Source: Kribbella aluminosa (GTDB lineage: Bacteria; Actinomycetota; Actinomycetes; Propionibacteriales; Kribbellaceae). From it: DNA of 64,000 bases. Position numbers and translations under genes: made by a program. The notes under the pieces are model-generated. The model did no database searches. It was not told where the DNA came from and worked only from the letters and a program-made list of their open reading frames with translations. Where the stretch lies: NCBI RefSeq assembly GCF_017876295.1, contig NZ_JAGINT010000002.1:3348001-3412000 (forward strand), given 5' to 3'. Of the stretch, positions 1-7,236 are shown piece by piece; position 1 is the first letter of the stretch; every line of letters begins with the position of its first letter.

Positions 1-91
1 GGTCATGGGGCCTCCCGGTCTGGACTGAGGAGCGGAGGGAGCGAAGCGACCGGAGCGACGAGGGAAGACCGGGAGTTAGAGCCCCATGACC
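1..91. repeat. Palindromic hairpin repeat, copy 1
   Basis: The two ends form an inverted repeat. GGTCATGGGGC (1-11) pairs with GCCCCATGACC (81-91), and inside it TCCCGGTCT pairs with AGACCGGGA. The purine-rich centre carries GAGCGGAGGGAGCGAAGCGA. A second copy with the same arms and a diverged centre lies at 45311-45408. The left end reads ATGACC on the minus strand, as it does at the second copy, where that ATG is the start of znuB. A minus-strand gene outside the window could therefore begin here. It may be a REP/MITE-type element or a structured 5' leader. Confidence 0.75.
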
Positions 92-93
92 CG

Positions 94-112
94 CCGCGAC
101 GGAGTCGCGGCA
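94..112. other. Short perfect hairpin
   Basis: GCCGCGAC and GTCGCGGC form an 8-bp perfect stem around a 3-base loop immediately after the palindromic repeat. No T-run follows. It could end transcription from the hydrolase gene on the minus strand or be part of the repeat's flank. Nothing else recognisable lies between here and base 215. Confidence 0.4.
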
Positions 113-215
113 TCAATAGAGCCATGAGGTCCACCCCATTCGGTCCGGCGATGTCCGTTCCGAACAAGTTGCGGGACGGGATGACCTCATGTCAACGGAC
201 AACTACCGAAAGGCT

Positions 216-983
216 TTATCCGGGGCCGAGGAGCGGGAGGCTCGGGCGTTTCGGTGTGCCGAGGGCCGCGTAGCCGCGGCGGATCGCGTCCTGGAGTTTG
301 TCGACCGGCCACGGCCAGTCCTCGGTGTGCTCGAGCGCGTCGTCCAGCGACGTACCGGCGTGGTGCAGCGTCGAGATCGTGTTCGCGACCCTGCCGAGCT
401 CGATCGCCTGGTCGCGGGCGAACTCGAGGTCGACGACGGCGCCGTGGCCGGGGACGATCCGCACGCCCAGCGGCATCATCCCGACCACGGCCTGGATGGT
501 GTCCGGCCATTCGAGCGGGAACGAGTCCTCGCCGTACGACGGCGGCGCCGACTCCTCGAGCAGGTCGCCGACGAAGAACACCTCGACATCCGGTACGGCG
601 ACCACCGTGTCGCCGGAGGTGTGCCCGTTGCCGACGTGCAGCAGCTCGACGCGGCGGTCGCCGAGGTCGACCACCTTCGCGGCGGCGAACGTCGTACCGG
701 CGAGGTTCTGCTCGGTGGCGGCGTTCTCGTGCAGGTAGACCTCCGCGTCGGTGAAGACGCTGTTGCCGACCACGTGGTCGAAGTGCGCGTGGGTGTTGAC
801 GACCCACTTCACCGGGAGGCCGGTGAGCTCGCGGATGTGGTCGCGGAGCTGCTCGGCCTCCTCGGCGGTCGCGCGGGTGTCGATCACCAGGGCGCCGTCC
901 GCGCCGACGACCAGGCCGACGTTCAGGTCCCATTCGTCGTACCGGCGAACCCACGTACGGTCGCCGAGCTCCGTCCAACTCAT
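216..983 (-). CDS. MBL-fold metallo-hydrolase
   Basis: This 255-residue protein has the metallo-beta-lactamase fold signature THAHFDH at residues 64-70. Further metal-site histidines appear in GNGHTSGD and in VPGHGAV. The metal site looks complete, so it is probably an active zinc hydrolase; the substrate cannot be read from sequence. It has no signal peptide and is probably cytoplasmic. The ATG at 983 (MSWTELG) was chosen because homology-like sequence begins there, although the frame stays open further upstream. The gene downstream on the same strand order (1007-1387) ends 24 bases before this start, so the two may be cotranscribed. Confidence 0.85.
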   Translation of the reverse strand: MSWTELGDRTWVRRYDEWDLNVGLVVGADGALVIDTRATAEEAEQLRDHIRELTGLPVKWVVNTHAHFDHVVGNSVFTDAEVYLHENAATEQNLAGTTFAAAKVVDLGDRRVELLHVGNGHTSGDTVVAVPDVEVFFVGDLLEESAPPSYGEDSFPLEWPDTIQAVVGMMPLGVRIVPGHGAVVDLEFARDQAIELGRVANTISTLHHAGTSLDDALEHTEDWPWPVDKLQDAIRRGYAALGTPKRPSLPLLGPG

Positions 984-1006
984 GCGCTCGACAGTACTTG
1001 CCGTCG

Positions 1007-1387
1007 TTATTTGCCGAGTACGTCGCCCCTCGCGACCTGGTCCCGCTTGACGCCGCGGAGCAGCAGGCCCACGTTGTCGCCGGGCTTCGCGGTCTGCACG
1101 ATCTTGCGGAACATCTCGACGCCGGTCACCTCGACCTGCAGGAGCGGCTGCCCGGCGCGGCTGATCAGCACCTGCTCGCCGACCGAGACCGTCCCGGTCC
1201 GCACCCGCCCGGTGACCACGGTCCCGCGTCCGGCGATCGAGAACACGTCCTCGACCGTCATCCCGAACGACCCCACCGGCAGGGTGTCCTGCGGCCGCTC
1301 GGGAAAGCTGTTCGGCTGCGCGTGCCCACGCGCCAGCAGCTCCTGCGGATCCATCGGATTCGACCGCTTCCAGAACTTCCAGCCCAT
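1007..1387 (-). CDS. Stand-alone EF-Tu domain-2-like protein
   Basis: This 126-residue protein contains a beta-barrel segment typical of domain II of translational GTPases. It has the FSIAGRGTVVTGRV motif at about residues 48-61, and the later text VEMFRKIVQTAKPGDNVGLLLRG matches the EF-Tu domain-II pattern in pieces. The GTP-binding domain and domain III are absent; about 35 N-terminal residues are unrelated and begin with the basic-aromatic MGWKFWKR. In EF-Tu this domain contacts the aminoacyl end of tRNA, but a role for an isolated copy is not known to me. It lies upstream of the MBL hydrolase gene on the same strand. Confidence 0.8.
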   Translation of the reverse strand: MGWKFWKRSNPMDPQELLARGHAQPNSFPERPQDTLPVGSFGMTVEDVFSIAGRGTVVTGRVRTGTVSVGEQVLISRAGQPLLQVEVTGVEMFRKIVQTAKPGDNVGLLLRGVKRDQVARGDVLGK

Positions 1388-1480
1388 GTGGTGAGAGTAG
1401 TGCTTGGCAAGCCCTCTCCCGCCGATTTAAGGTCGCAAGTGTTCCGATCGGAACTCCGGAACTTTCGAAGGGTGGCCGGT

Positions 1481-2122
1481 GTGACGACACGACGTGCGGT
1501 TGTGGTCCGGGGTGGCTGGGAAGGGCACTCCCCGGTCGAGGCGACCGATCTGTTCATCCCGTACCTGGAGGCGAACGGGTTCGAGGTGACGGTCTCCGAC
1601 TCGACCGCGGCGTACCTCGAACTCGACGGCGTCGACCTGGTGCTGCAGTGCGTGACGATGAGCGAGATCGAGCCCGAGCACTTCAAGGGCCTGGAGGCGG
1701 CGATCCGGCGCGGTACCGGGTTCGCCGGCTGGCACGGCGGGATCGCGGACTCGTTCCGCAAGAACGTCGACTACAGCTTCATCACCGGCGGGCAGTTCAT
1801 CTCGCACCCGCACGGCTTCACCGACTACCGCGTCGACATAATTGCCGACCATCCGATTGTCGACGGCATCACGCACTTCGACGTGCACACCGAGCAGTAC
1901 TACATCCACTACGACCCGACGAACACCGTGCTCGCCACGACGACGTTCCAGTCGCACCCGGACTACCCGTGGATCGAGGGCGCCGTGATGCCGGCGATCT
2001 GGACCCGTACCTGGGGTGAGGGCAACGTCTTCGTCTGCACGGTCGGGCACAAGCTGGACGATCTGGAGACACCCGAGGTACGGACGATCATCGAGCGGGG
2101 GCTGCTGTGGGCGAGCAAGTGA
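1481..2122 (+). CDS. ThuA-domain protein
   Basis: The 213-residue product matches the ThuA family (trehalose-utilisation, class I glutamine-amidotransferase-like fold). It shows RGGWEGHSPVEATDLF near the start, GFAGWHGGIADSF in the middle and VFVCTVGHKLDD near the end. Family members often sit beside Gfo/Idh/MocA dehydrogenases in sugar-handling loci, and here the stop overlaps the next gene of that family by 4 bases (GTGA). The GTG at 1481 was chosen because GAAGGG lies 8 bases upstream and the family-like sequence starts directly after it. The precise reaction is unknown. Confidence 0.85.
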   Translation: MTTRRAVVVRGGWEGHSPVEATDLFIPYLEANGFEVTVSDSTAAYLELDGVDLVLQCVTMSEIEPEHFKGLEAAIRRGTGFAGWHGGIADSFRKNVDYSFITGGQFISHPHGFTDYRVDIIADHPIVDGITHFDVHTEQYYIHYDPTNTVLATTTFQSHPDYPWIEGAVMPAIWTRTWGEGNVFVCTVGHKLDDLETPEVRTIIERGLLWASK

Positions 2123-3210
2123 CGAACGTCGGCATCGTCGGTACGGGTGTCATCTCGGGCACCTACCTGGACCACCTGGCCAAGCTTCCGGGCGTCGACG
2201 TGGTCGCGGTCGCCGACCTCGACCGGAGCCGCGCGGCGGCCATCGCGGACACGAACGACGGCATCCGCGCGCTCACCCCCGACGAGCTGTACGCGGTTGA
2301 CGACATTCAGATTGTCGTCAATCTGACGATCCCCGCGGCGCACGCCCCGGTGCACCAGGCCGCGATGGAGGCCGGCAAGCACGTGTACGGCGAGAAGCCG
2401 CTGGCCGTCGACCGGGCGGAGGCGGAGCCGCTGCTCAAGTACGCGACTGTCAACAATCTGCGGATCGGCTGCGCGCCGGACACCGTCCTCGGGACCGGTA
2501 CCCAGACCGCGCGGGCAGTGATCGACCGCGGCGACATCGGCGTACCGCATGCCGCGACCGCGTCGTTCGTGACGCCCGGGCACGAGCTGTGGCACCCGGC
2601 GCCCGAGTTCTACTACCAGCCCGGCGGCGGACCGGTCCTCGACATGGGGCCGTACTACGTGACCAGCCTGGTCACGCTCCTCGGTCCGGTACGCCGGGTC
2701 ACCGCGCGGGCGGGGCAGTCCAAGCAGCAGCGGCAGATCCACACCGGTCCGCGGGCCGGTACGACGTTCGGTGTCGAGGTGCCGACCCACGTCACCGGCG
2801 TACTCGAGCACGAGTCCGGGGCGCTGACCACGGTGGTGATGTCGTTCGACGTCTGGGCGGCCCGGCTGCCGCGGATCGAGGTGCACGGAACCGAGGGCAG
2901 CCTGTCGGTGCCGGACCCGAACGGGTTCGACGGCACTGTCGAGATCGCGACCTCGAAGCAGCGCGAGTGGACCGAGGTCCCGGTCGCCGGCGGGTACGCC
3001 GGGGCAGGTCGTGGGGTCGGCGTCGCGGACATGGCGCGGGCCTTGCGGACCGGTCAGCCGCACCGCGCCGACGGCGCTCTCGCCTATCACGTGCTCGACG
3101 TACTGGAGACGCTGGTCGAGGCCGCGGTACAGGATCAGCCCCTTGATGTGGCCAGTACCGTGACGCGTCCGGCGCCCGTTCCGTTGGGAGCGTCGCCCGA
3201 GACCGCCTAG
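2119..3210 (+). CDS. Gfo/Idh/MocA-family oxidoreductase
   Basis: This 363-residue NAD(P)-dependent sugar or cyclitol dehydrogenase has an N-terminal Rossmann motif, VGIVGTGVISGTYLDHL, and the family hallmark GEKPLAVD at about residue 93. The C-terminal half contains the dimerisation sheet of the family. The GTG at 2119 overlaps the thuA-like stop as GTGA, implying translational coupling; an in-frame GTG at 2107 is a less likely alternative. Together with the preceding ThuA protein it probably processes a sugar derivative, but the substrate is not shown by the sequence. Confidence 0.88.
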   Translation: MTNVGIVGTGVISGTYLDHLAKLPGVDVVAVADLDRSRAAAIADTNDGIRALTPDELYAVDDIQIVVNLTIPAAHAPVHQAAMEAGKHVYGEKPLAVDRAEAEPLLKYATVNNLRIGCAPDTVLGTGTQTARAVIDRGDIGVPHAATASFVTPGHELWHPAPEFYYQPGGGPVLDMGPYYVTSLVTLLGPVRRVTARAGQSKQQRQIHTGPRAGTTFGVEVPTHVTGVLEHESGALTTVVMSFDVWAARLPRIEVHGTEGSLSVPDPNGFDGTVEIATSKQREWTEVPVAGGYAGAGRGVGVADMARALRTGQPHRADGALAYHVLDVLETLVEAAVQDQPLDVASTVTRPAPVPLGASPETA

Positions 3211-3211
3211 A

Positions 3212-3238
3212 CTGGCACTCTGAACGACTGAGTGCCAG
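3212..3238 (+). promoter_or_regulatory. CIRCE operator for HrcA
   Basis: CTGGCACTC, nine spacer bases, then GAGTGCCAG form a perfect inverted repeat with the geometry of CIRCE (consensus TTAGCACTC-N9-GAGTGCTAA). It begins two bases after the upstream stop and ends 30 bases before the proposed hrcA start. HrcA is therefore expected to repress hrcA-dnaJ and release on heat stress. Confidence 0.93.
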
Positions 3239-3267
3239 TTGTGAGTGACGTGGTCCGAGAGGGTGGT

Positions 3268-4296
3268 GTGCGCGTGCTGGACGACCGCAAGCTGGATGTG
3301 CTCCGCGCCATTGTCGAGGACTACGTCGCGACCCATGAGCCGATCGGGTCGAAGGCACTGGTCGACCGGCACAATCTCGGTGTCTCACCGGCCACCGTGC
3401 GCAACGACATGGCGGCGCTGGAGGAGGAGGGGTACATCACCCAGCCGCACACCAGCGCCGGCCGGATCCCGACCGACGCGGGGTACCGGTTGTTCGTCGA
3501 CAAGCTGAGCACGGTCAAGACGCTGTCGACGGCGGAGAAGAAGGCGATCACGTCGTTCCTGGCCGGTGCGGTGGACCTGGACGACGTGGTCCGGCGTACC
3601 GTCCGGCTGCTCGCCCAGATCACCCGCCAGGTCGCCATCGTGCAGTACCCGTCGCTGAACCGGTCGAGCGTGCGGCACATCGAGGTCGTCACAATGAGCC
3701 CGCGGCGACTACTGCTGGTGCTGATCACCAGCAACGGCCGGGTCGAGCAGCGGATCGTCGAGCACCCGCACGACGTCGACGAGCACCTGACCGCGGACCT
3801 GCGGTCCCGGCTGAACACCACGCTCGCCGGTCAGCGCCTGACCGACGCGGCCACGGCGCTGGCCGGCCTGCCCGAGCTGTTCGCACCGGCGGACCGCTCG
3901 CTGGTCGCGTCGATCGTCACGACGCTGTTCGAGGCGTTCACCGACGAGGTCGGCGAGCAGCGGATCGCGGTCGGCGGCGCCGCCAACCTGACCCGGTACG
4001 GCGACGACTTCGAGCGGAACGTGAAGCCGGTGCTGGAGGCCCTCGAGGAGCACGTCATCCTGCTCAAGCTGCTCGGCGAGGCGACCAACCCGCAGACGCT
4101 GACCGTCCGGATCGGCCACGAGAACCCGTTCGAGGAGCTTGCCACCACCTCGGTGGTCGCGACCGGGTACGGGTCGAACCCGGAGGTCCTCGCCACCCTC
4201 GGCATCGTCGGACCGACACACATGGACTACCCGAGCACGATGGGCGCGGTGCGAGCCGTCGCGCGCTACGTCAGCCAGATTCTGGCCGAATCCTAA
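3268..4296 (+). CDS. hrcA: Heat-inducible transcription repressor HrcA
   Basis: The 342-residue protein has the HrcA N-terminal winged helix (GVSPATVRNDMAALEEEGY followed by SAGRIPTDAGYRLFVD) and the GAF-like HrcA core. HrcA binds CIRCE operators and represses chaperone genes at normal temperature; a CIRCE lies just upstream, so it is probably autoregulated. GTG 3268 is preceded by GAGAGGG. GTG 3274 and the more distal GTG 3241 are alternatives, while the GTG at 3232 lies inside CIRCE and is unlikely. dnaJ follows after 24 bases. Confidence 0.95.
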   Translation: MRVLDDRKLDVLRAIVEDYVATHEPIGSKALVDRHNLGVSPATVRNDMAALEEEGYITQPHTSAGRIPTDAGYRLFVDKLSTVKTLSTAEKKAITSFLAGAVDLDDVVRRTVRLLAQITRQVAIVQYPSLNRSSVRHIEVVTMSPRRLLLVLITSNGRVEQRIVEHPHDVDEHLTADLRSRLNTTLAGQRLTDAATALAGLPELFAPADRSLVASIVTTLFEAFTDEVGEQRIAVGGAANLTRYGDDFERNVKPVLEALEEHVILLKLLGEATNPQTLTVRIGHENPFEELATTSVVATGYGSNPEVLATLGIVGPTHMDYPSTMGAVRAVARYVSQILAES

Positions 4297-4320
4297 CGAT
4301 TACAACCCCTGGTCTGGAGT

Positions 4321-5466
4321 ATGAGCACCGATTACTACGCCGTCCTAGGTGTCAGCCGTGACGCGTCACCGGACGAGATCAAGAAGGCGTACCGCAAGCT
4401 GGCCCGCCAGTACCACCCGGACGTGAACGACTCCGAGGACGCGCACCAGAAGTTCCAGGAGATCGGGCGCGCCTTCCAGGTGCTCAGCGACCCGCAGAAG
4501 CGGCAGATGCACGACCTCGGCGGCGACCCGTTCGCGTCCGCGGCCGGCGGGCCGGGCGGCGCCGCGGGCTTCGGGCAGGCGTTCACGTTCACCGACATCA
4601 TGGACGCGTTCTTCGGGCAGACCGGCGGCGCGACCCGCGGGCCGCGGCCGCGGACCCGGCGCGGTCAGGACGCGCTGATCCCGCTGCGGATCGACCTGGC
4701 CGAGGCGGCCTTCGGTACGACGCGGGAGCTCAAGGTCGACACCGCCGTACTGTGCCCGACCTGCAGTGGGTCGGGCGCGGCGGCCGGGTCCGACCCGGTG
4801 ACCTGCGAGATCTGTCACGGGCGCGGTGAGGTGACGCACACGCAGCGGTCGTTCCTCGGCGAGGTGCGGACGATGCGCCCCTGCCCGAACTGCCGCGGCT
4901 ACGGCACCACGATCCCGAACCCGTGCGTCGAGTGCGCCGGCGACGGGCGGGTGCGCTCCCGGCGTACGGTCACCGTGAAGATCCCCGGCGGTGTCGACAG
5001 CGGGACGCGCGTGCAGCTGTCCGGTCAGGGCGAGGTCGGCCCCGGCGGCGGCCCGGCCGGCGACCTGTACGTCGAGATCGAGGTCGAGCCGCACGACATC
5101 TTCACCCGGAACGGTGACGACCTGCACTGCACGGTCACGCTGCCGATGACGGCGGCCGCGCTCGGTACGACGATCGACCTGCCGACGCTGGAGGGCGAGA
5201 CGACCCCGCTGGAGATCCGGCCCGGTACGCAGTCCGGTACGACGCAGACGCTGACCGCCCGCGGTGTCCCGCGGCTGCGGCACGCCGGGCGCGGCGACCT
5301 GATCGTCCAGGTGATCGTCGAGACTCCCACCAAGCTCGACGACGCCCAGGCCGACCTGCTCCGCCAGCTGGCCGTCGCCCGCGACGAGGAACGCCCCCAG
5401 GGCCAGGTCCAAGCCGCCCACAAGGGCGTCTTCGGCCGCCTCCGCGACGCCTTCGGCACCCACTGA
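4321..5466 (+). CDS. dnaJ: Chaperone DnaJ
   Basis: This 381-residue type I J-protein has a J domain with HPD at residues 32-34, a Gly/Phe-rich linker, and four CxxCxGxG zinc-finger repeats (CPTCSGSG, CEICHGRG, CPNCRGYG, CVECAGDG). A C-terminal substrate-binding domain follows. It is full length. It stimulates DnaK ATPase and hands over unfolded clients. The hrcA-dnaJ pairing corresponds to the second dnaJ of actinobacteria, the first usually lying in the dnaK-grpE operon. It is probably cotranscribed with hrcA under CIRCE control and possibly with rsmE, although a hairpin region separates it from rsmE. Confidence 0.96.
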   Translation: MSTDYYAVLGVSRDASPDEIKKAYRKLARQYHPDVNDSEDAHQKFQEIGRAFQVLSDPQKRQMHDLGGDPFASAAGGPGGAAGFGQAFTFTDIMDAFFGQTGGATRGPRPRTRRGQDALIPLRIDLAEAAFGTTRELKVDTAVLCPTCSGSGAAAGSDPVTCEICHGRGEVTHTQRSFLGEVRTMRPCPNCRGYGTTIPNPCVECAGDGRVRSRRTVTVKIPGGVDSGTRVQLSGQGEVGPGGGPAGDLYVEIEVEPHDIFTRNGDDLHCTVTLPMTAAALGTTIDLPTLEGETTPLEIRPGTQSGTTQTLTARGVPRLRHAGRGDLIVQVIVETPTKLDDAQADLLRQLAVARDEERPQGQVQAAHKGVFGRLRDAFGTH

Positions 5467-5504
5467 CCACCCGCCTCCGGCGCGCGGGACAACCCTCCAG
5501 CTCA

Positions 5505-5579
5505 GGGGTTGCCCACTGAAATGGTGCCTTGCCTGCTGAGATTCTCGGTGGGCAACCCACCAGTTCAGCGGGCAACCCC
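5505..5579 (+). repeat. Triple GGGCAACCC inverted-repeat region after dnaJ
   Basis: The left arm GGGGTTGCCCACTGAA (5505-5520) can pair with two right arms. GTGGGCAACCC (5548-5558) pairs perfectly over 11 bases, and TTCAGCGGGCAACCCC (5564-5579) pairs over 16 bases with one mismatch. The two pairings are mutually exclusive. No T-run follows, so it may be an intrinsic terminator without a U-tract or a conditional structure between dnaJ and rsmE. Bases 5467-5638 hold no gene. Confidence 0.6.
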
Positions 5580-5638
5580 GGACGGAGGGCGTGAGATCCT
5601 GGGCCGGCTCGTGGTGGTTGGGTGAGGGAGGTGGGTCG

Positions 5639-6355
5639 GTGGGTGTCGCGGTGTTCTTTCGCGCTGGACTCGGCGGGGACGAGCTGGTGCTGGACGGGGC
5701 CGAAGGGCGGCATGCGGCCGTCGTACGGCGGATCGGTCCTGGGGAGCGGGTTCGCCTGACGGACGGGCGCGGAGCCTGGGCCGAAGGGTCCGTGGTTGCC
5801 GCATCCAAGGCCGGCGTGACCGTGGCTGTGGACGAGCGAGGGGAGACGCCGGCGGCGGACCCGCGGGTGGTTGTGGTGCAGGCGGTGCCCAAGGGGGAGC
5901 GGGCCGAGCTGGCGGTGGAGATGCTGACGGAGGTCGGCGCCGACGTGATCGTGCCGTGGAACGCGGAGCGCAGCCAGTTCCGGGCGATCCCGGAGCGGGT
6001 CGAGAAGATGCTCGCGAAATGGCAGGCCTGGGCGTTCGAGGCGAGCAAGCAGTCCCGGCGGACCTGGTTCGCCGAGGTCGCGCCGCTCGCCTCGACAGCC
6101 GATGTCGCCGGGTTGCTGGCCGCCGCCGCGCTCCCCGTCGTACTGCACGAGGAAGCCACTGTCCCGTTGGCTTCACTCGAGGTGCCGGCCGCCGGCGACA
6201 TCGTCCTGGTCATCGGCCCGGAGGGCGGCATCGCACCCACCGAACTGAAGACCTTCGACGCCACGCCGATCCGGCTCGGCGACACCGTCCTCCGGACCTC
6301 GACCGCCGGCGTCGCAGCCACCGCCGCCCTGCTCGCGAAATCCCGCTGGCGCTAG
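5639..6355 (+). CDS. rsmE: 16S rRNA m3U1498 methyltransferase RsmE
   Basis: The 238-residue SPOUT-class methyltransferase has the N-terminal PUA-like part (FFRAGLGGDELVLDGAEGRH) and the C-terminal knot motifs VLVIGPEGGIAPTEL and RLGDTVLRTSTAGVAA, which bind S-adenosylmethionine. It methylates U1498 of 16S rRNA in the assembled small subunit. The position after dnaJ is common in bacteria. GTG 5639 is preceded by GGGAGGTG; a GTG upstream at 5591 lacks such support. The stop overlaps the convergent NTF2-like gene by four bases. Confidence 0.95.
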   Translation: MGVAVFFRAGLGGDELVLDGAEGRHAAVVRRIGPGERVRLTDGRGAWAEGSVVAASKAGVTVAVDERGETPAADPRVVVVQAVPKGERAELAVEMLTEVGADVIVPWNAERSQFRAIPERVEKMLAKWQAWAFEASKQSRRTWFAEVAPLASTADVAGLLAAAALPVVLHEEATVPLASLEVPAAGDIVLVIGPEGGIAPTELKTFDATPIRLGDTVLRTSTAGVAATAALLAKSRWR

Positions 6356-6837
6356 CCGCCCACGCCCGCGCGGACGGCTAGCTGGTACGCCGTCAGCAGC
6401 TCCGGGTCGTCGATGCTGCCGTGGTGGTGGACCTGTTGCCACGCGCCGCCGTACGTGAAGATCCTGGTCGTCCGGATCCGGAGCGGTCGGTCGCCGAGGT
6501 ACGTCCCGGTCTCGCGCCCGGCGAACACCACCGAGTCGCCCAGCCAGTACGTCGCCGCGTCGCCGAACGTCACCTGGACGTCCAAGGTCCCGGCAAACAC
6601 CTTCGCGTACAGTTCCCGCACCGCGTCCCGCCCCCGCAGGATCCCGCCGACCGGATTGTTCAGCTGTACCAGCGGATCGTCCGCCCATCCGGCGACCAGC
6701 GTCTCCAGATCCTTGCTGTTCAGCGCGTAGTAGAACGTCTCCAACGCCGCGAGTGCCCCGGCCCGCCCCGGCGCCCGGACGTCCTCCGTCCGTCGCCGCG
6801 CATCCGGCCCGAACCCGTAGTCGGTCCGTTCGATCAT
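6352..6837 (-). CDS. NTF2/SnoaL-like protein
   Basis: This 161-residue cone-fold protein of the NTF2-like superfamily has the helix LAALETFYYALNSKDLETLVAGWADDP in pieces and the later strand pattern of a ketosteroid-isomerase/SnoaL-type pocket ending in WQQVHHHGSI. Members may be small enzymes or ligand carriers; the role here is unknown. ATG 6837 (MIERTDYG) is preceded by GAGGTG at six bases, better than the upstream GTG at 6846. The gene is divergent from an ArsR-type regulator 65 bases away that probably controls it. Confidence 0.8.
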   Translation of the reverse strand: MIERTDYGFGPDARRRTEDVRAPGRAGALAALETFYYALNSKDLETLVAGWADDPLVQLNNPVGGILRGRDAVRELYAKVFAGTLDVQVTFGDAATYWLGDSVVFAGRETGTYLGDRPLRIRTTRIFTYGGAWQQVHHHGSIDDPELLTAYQLAVRAGVGG

Positions 6838-6862
6838 CGCCAGCACCTCGCTAAGCTGTTAG

Positions 6863-6901
6863 ACAGGAACCGAACACAACTGTACGACAAGGATCGAACA
6901 C
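6863..6901 (+). promoter_or_regulatory. Direct-repeat operator candidate, ArsR/NTF2 intergenic
   Basis: Two near-identical boxes, AGGAACCGAACAC (6865-6877) and AGGATCGAACAC (6890-6901), lie in direct orientation. Both are in the short gap between the divergent NTF2-like and ArsR-type genes, the second ending one base before the ArsR start codon. They are plausible binding sites for the ArsR product, which would then control both genes. There is no obvious ribosome-binding site before the ArsR ATG. Confidence 0.45.
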
Positions 6902-6902
6902 T

Positions 6903-7235
6903 ATGGCCGTCGAGTCCGGCAGAGCCCGCACGCTCACGCACGTCGACCCCGCCGAGGTGACGCTCCAGTCCGCTCTGGACGCCCTCGCCGACCCGGTCCG
7001 CCGCTGCATCCTCCGCGACCTCGCCGCGCACCCCGACTGGACCCGCCCGTGCGGAACCTTCGACCTCCCGGTCAAGAAGGCCACGGCCAGCCACCACTTC
7101 TCGGTGCTGCGCTCCGCCGGCCTGATCGAGCAACGCGACGAAGGTGCCCGCCGGCTGAACCGCCTCCGCCGCCCCGAGTTCGAAGCTGTCTTCCCCGGCC
7201 TCCTCACGGCCACCATCGACCGCGAAGCAGACTGA
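6903..7235 (+). CDS. ArsR-family helix-turn-helix regulator
   Basis: This 110-residue winged-helix protein begins its DNA-binding core with LDALADPVRRCILRDLA. The recognition helix region is VKKATASHHFSVLRSAGLIEQ, typical of ArsR-type repressors. No cysteine metal site is obvious, so it probably senses something other than a metal. It is divergent from the NTF2-like gene and convergent with the GerMN gene, whose stop lies two bases away. Start ATG 6903 has no clear Shine-Dalgarno and the transcript may be close to leaderless. Confidence 0.85.
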   Translation: MAVESGRARTLTHVDPAEVTLQSALDALADPVRRCILRDLAAHPDWTRPCGTFDLPVKKATASHHFSVLRSAGLIEQRDEGARRLNRLRRPEFEAVFPGLLTATIDREAD

Positions 7236-7236
7236 C

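Noticed and set aside
189..1394. A 401-residue plus-strand frame over the MBL and EF-Tu domain genes
   Set aside because: The minus-strand proteins carry clear motifs in this region; the plus frame is their complement with biased composition.
4366..6321. A 651-residue open frame on the minus strand across dnaJ and rsmE
   Set aside because: It is antisense to two well-supported genes, its composition is Arg/Pro/Ala-rich without domains, and long antisense frames are expected at about 70% G+C.
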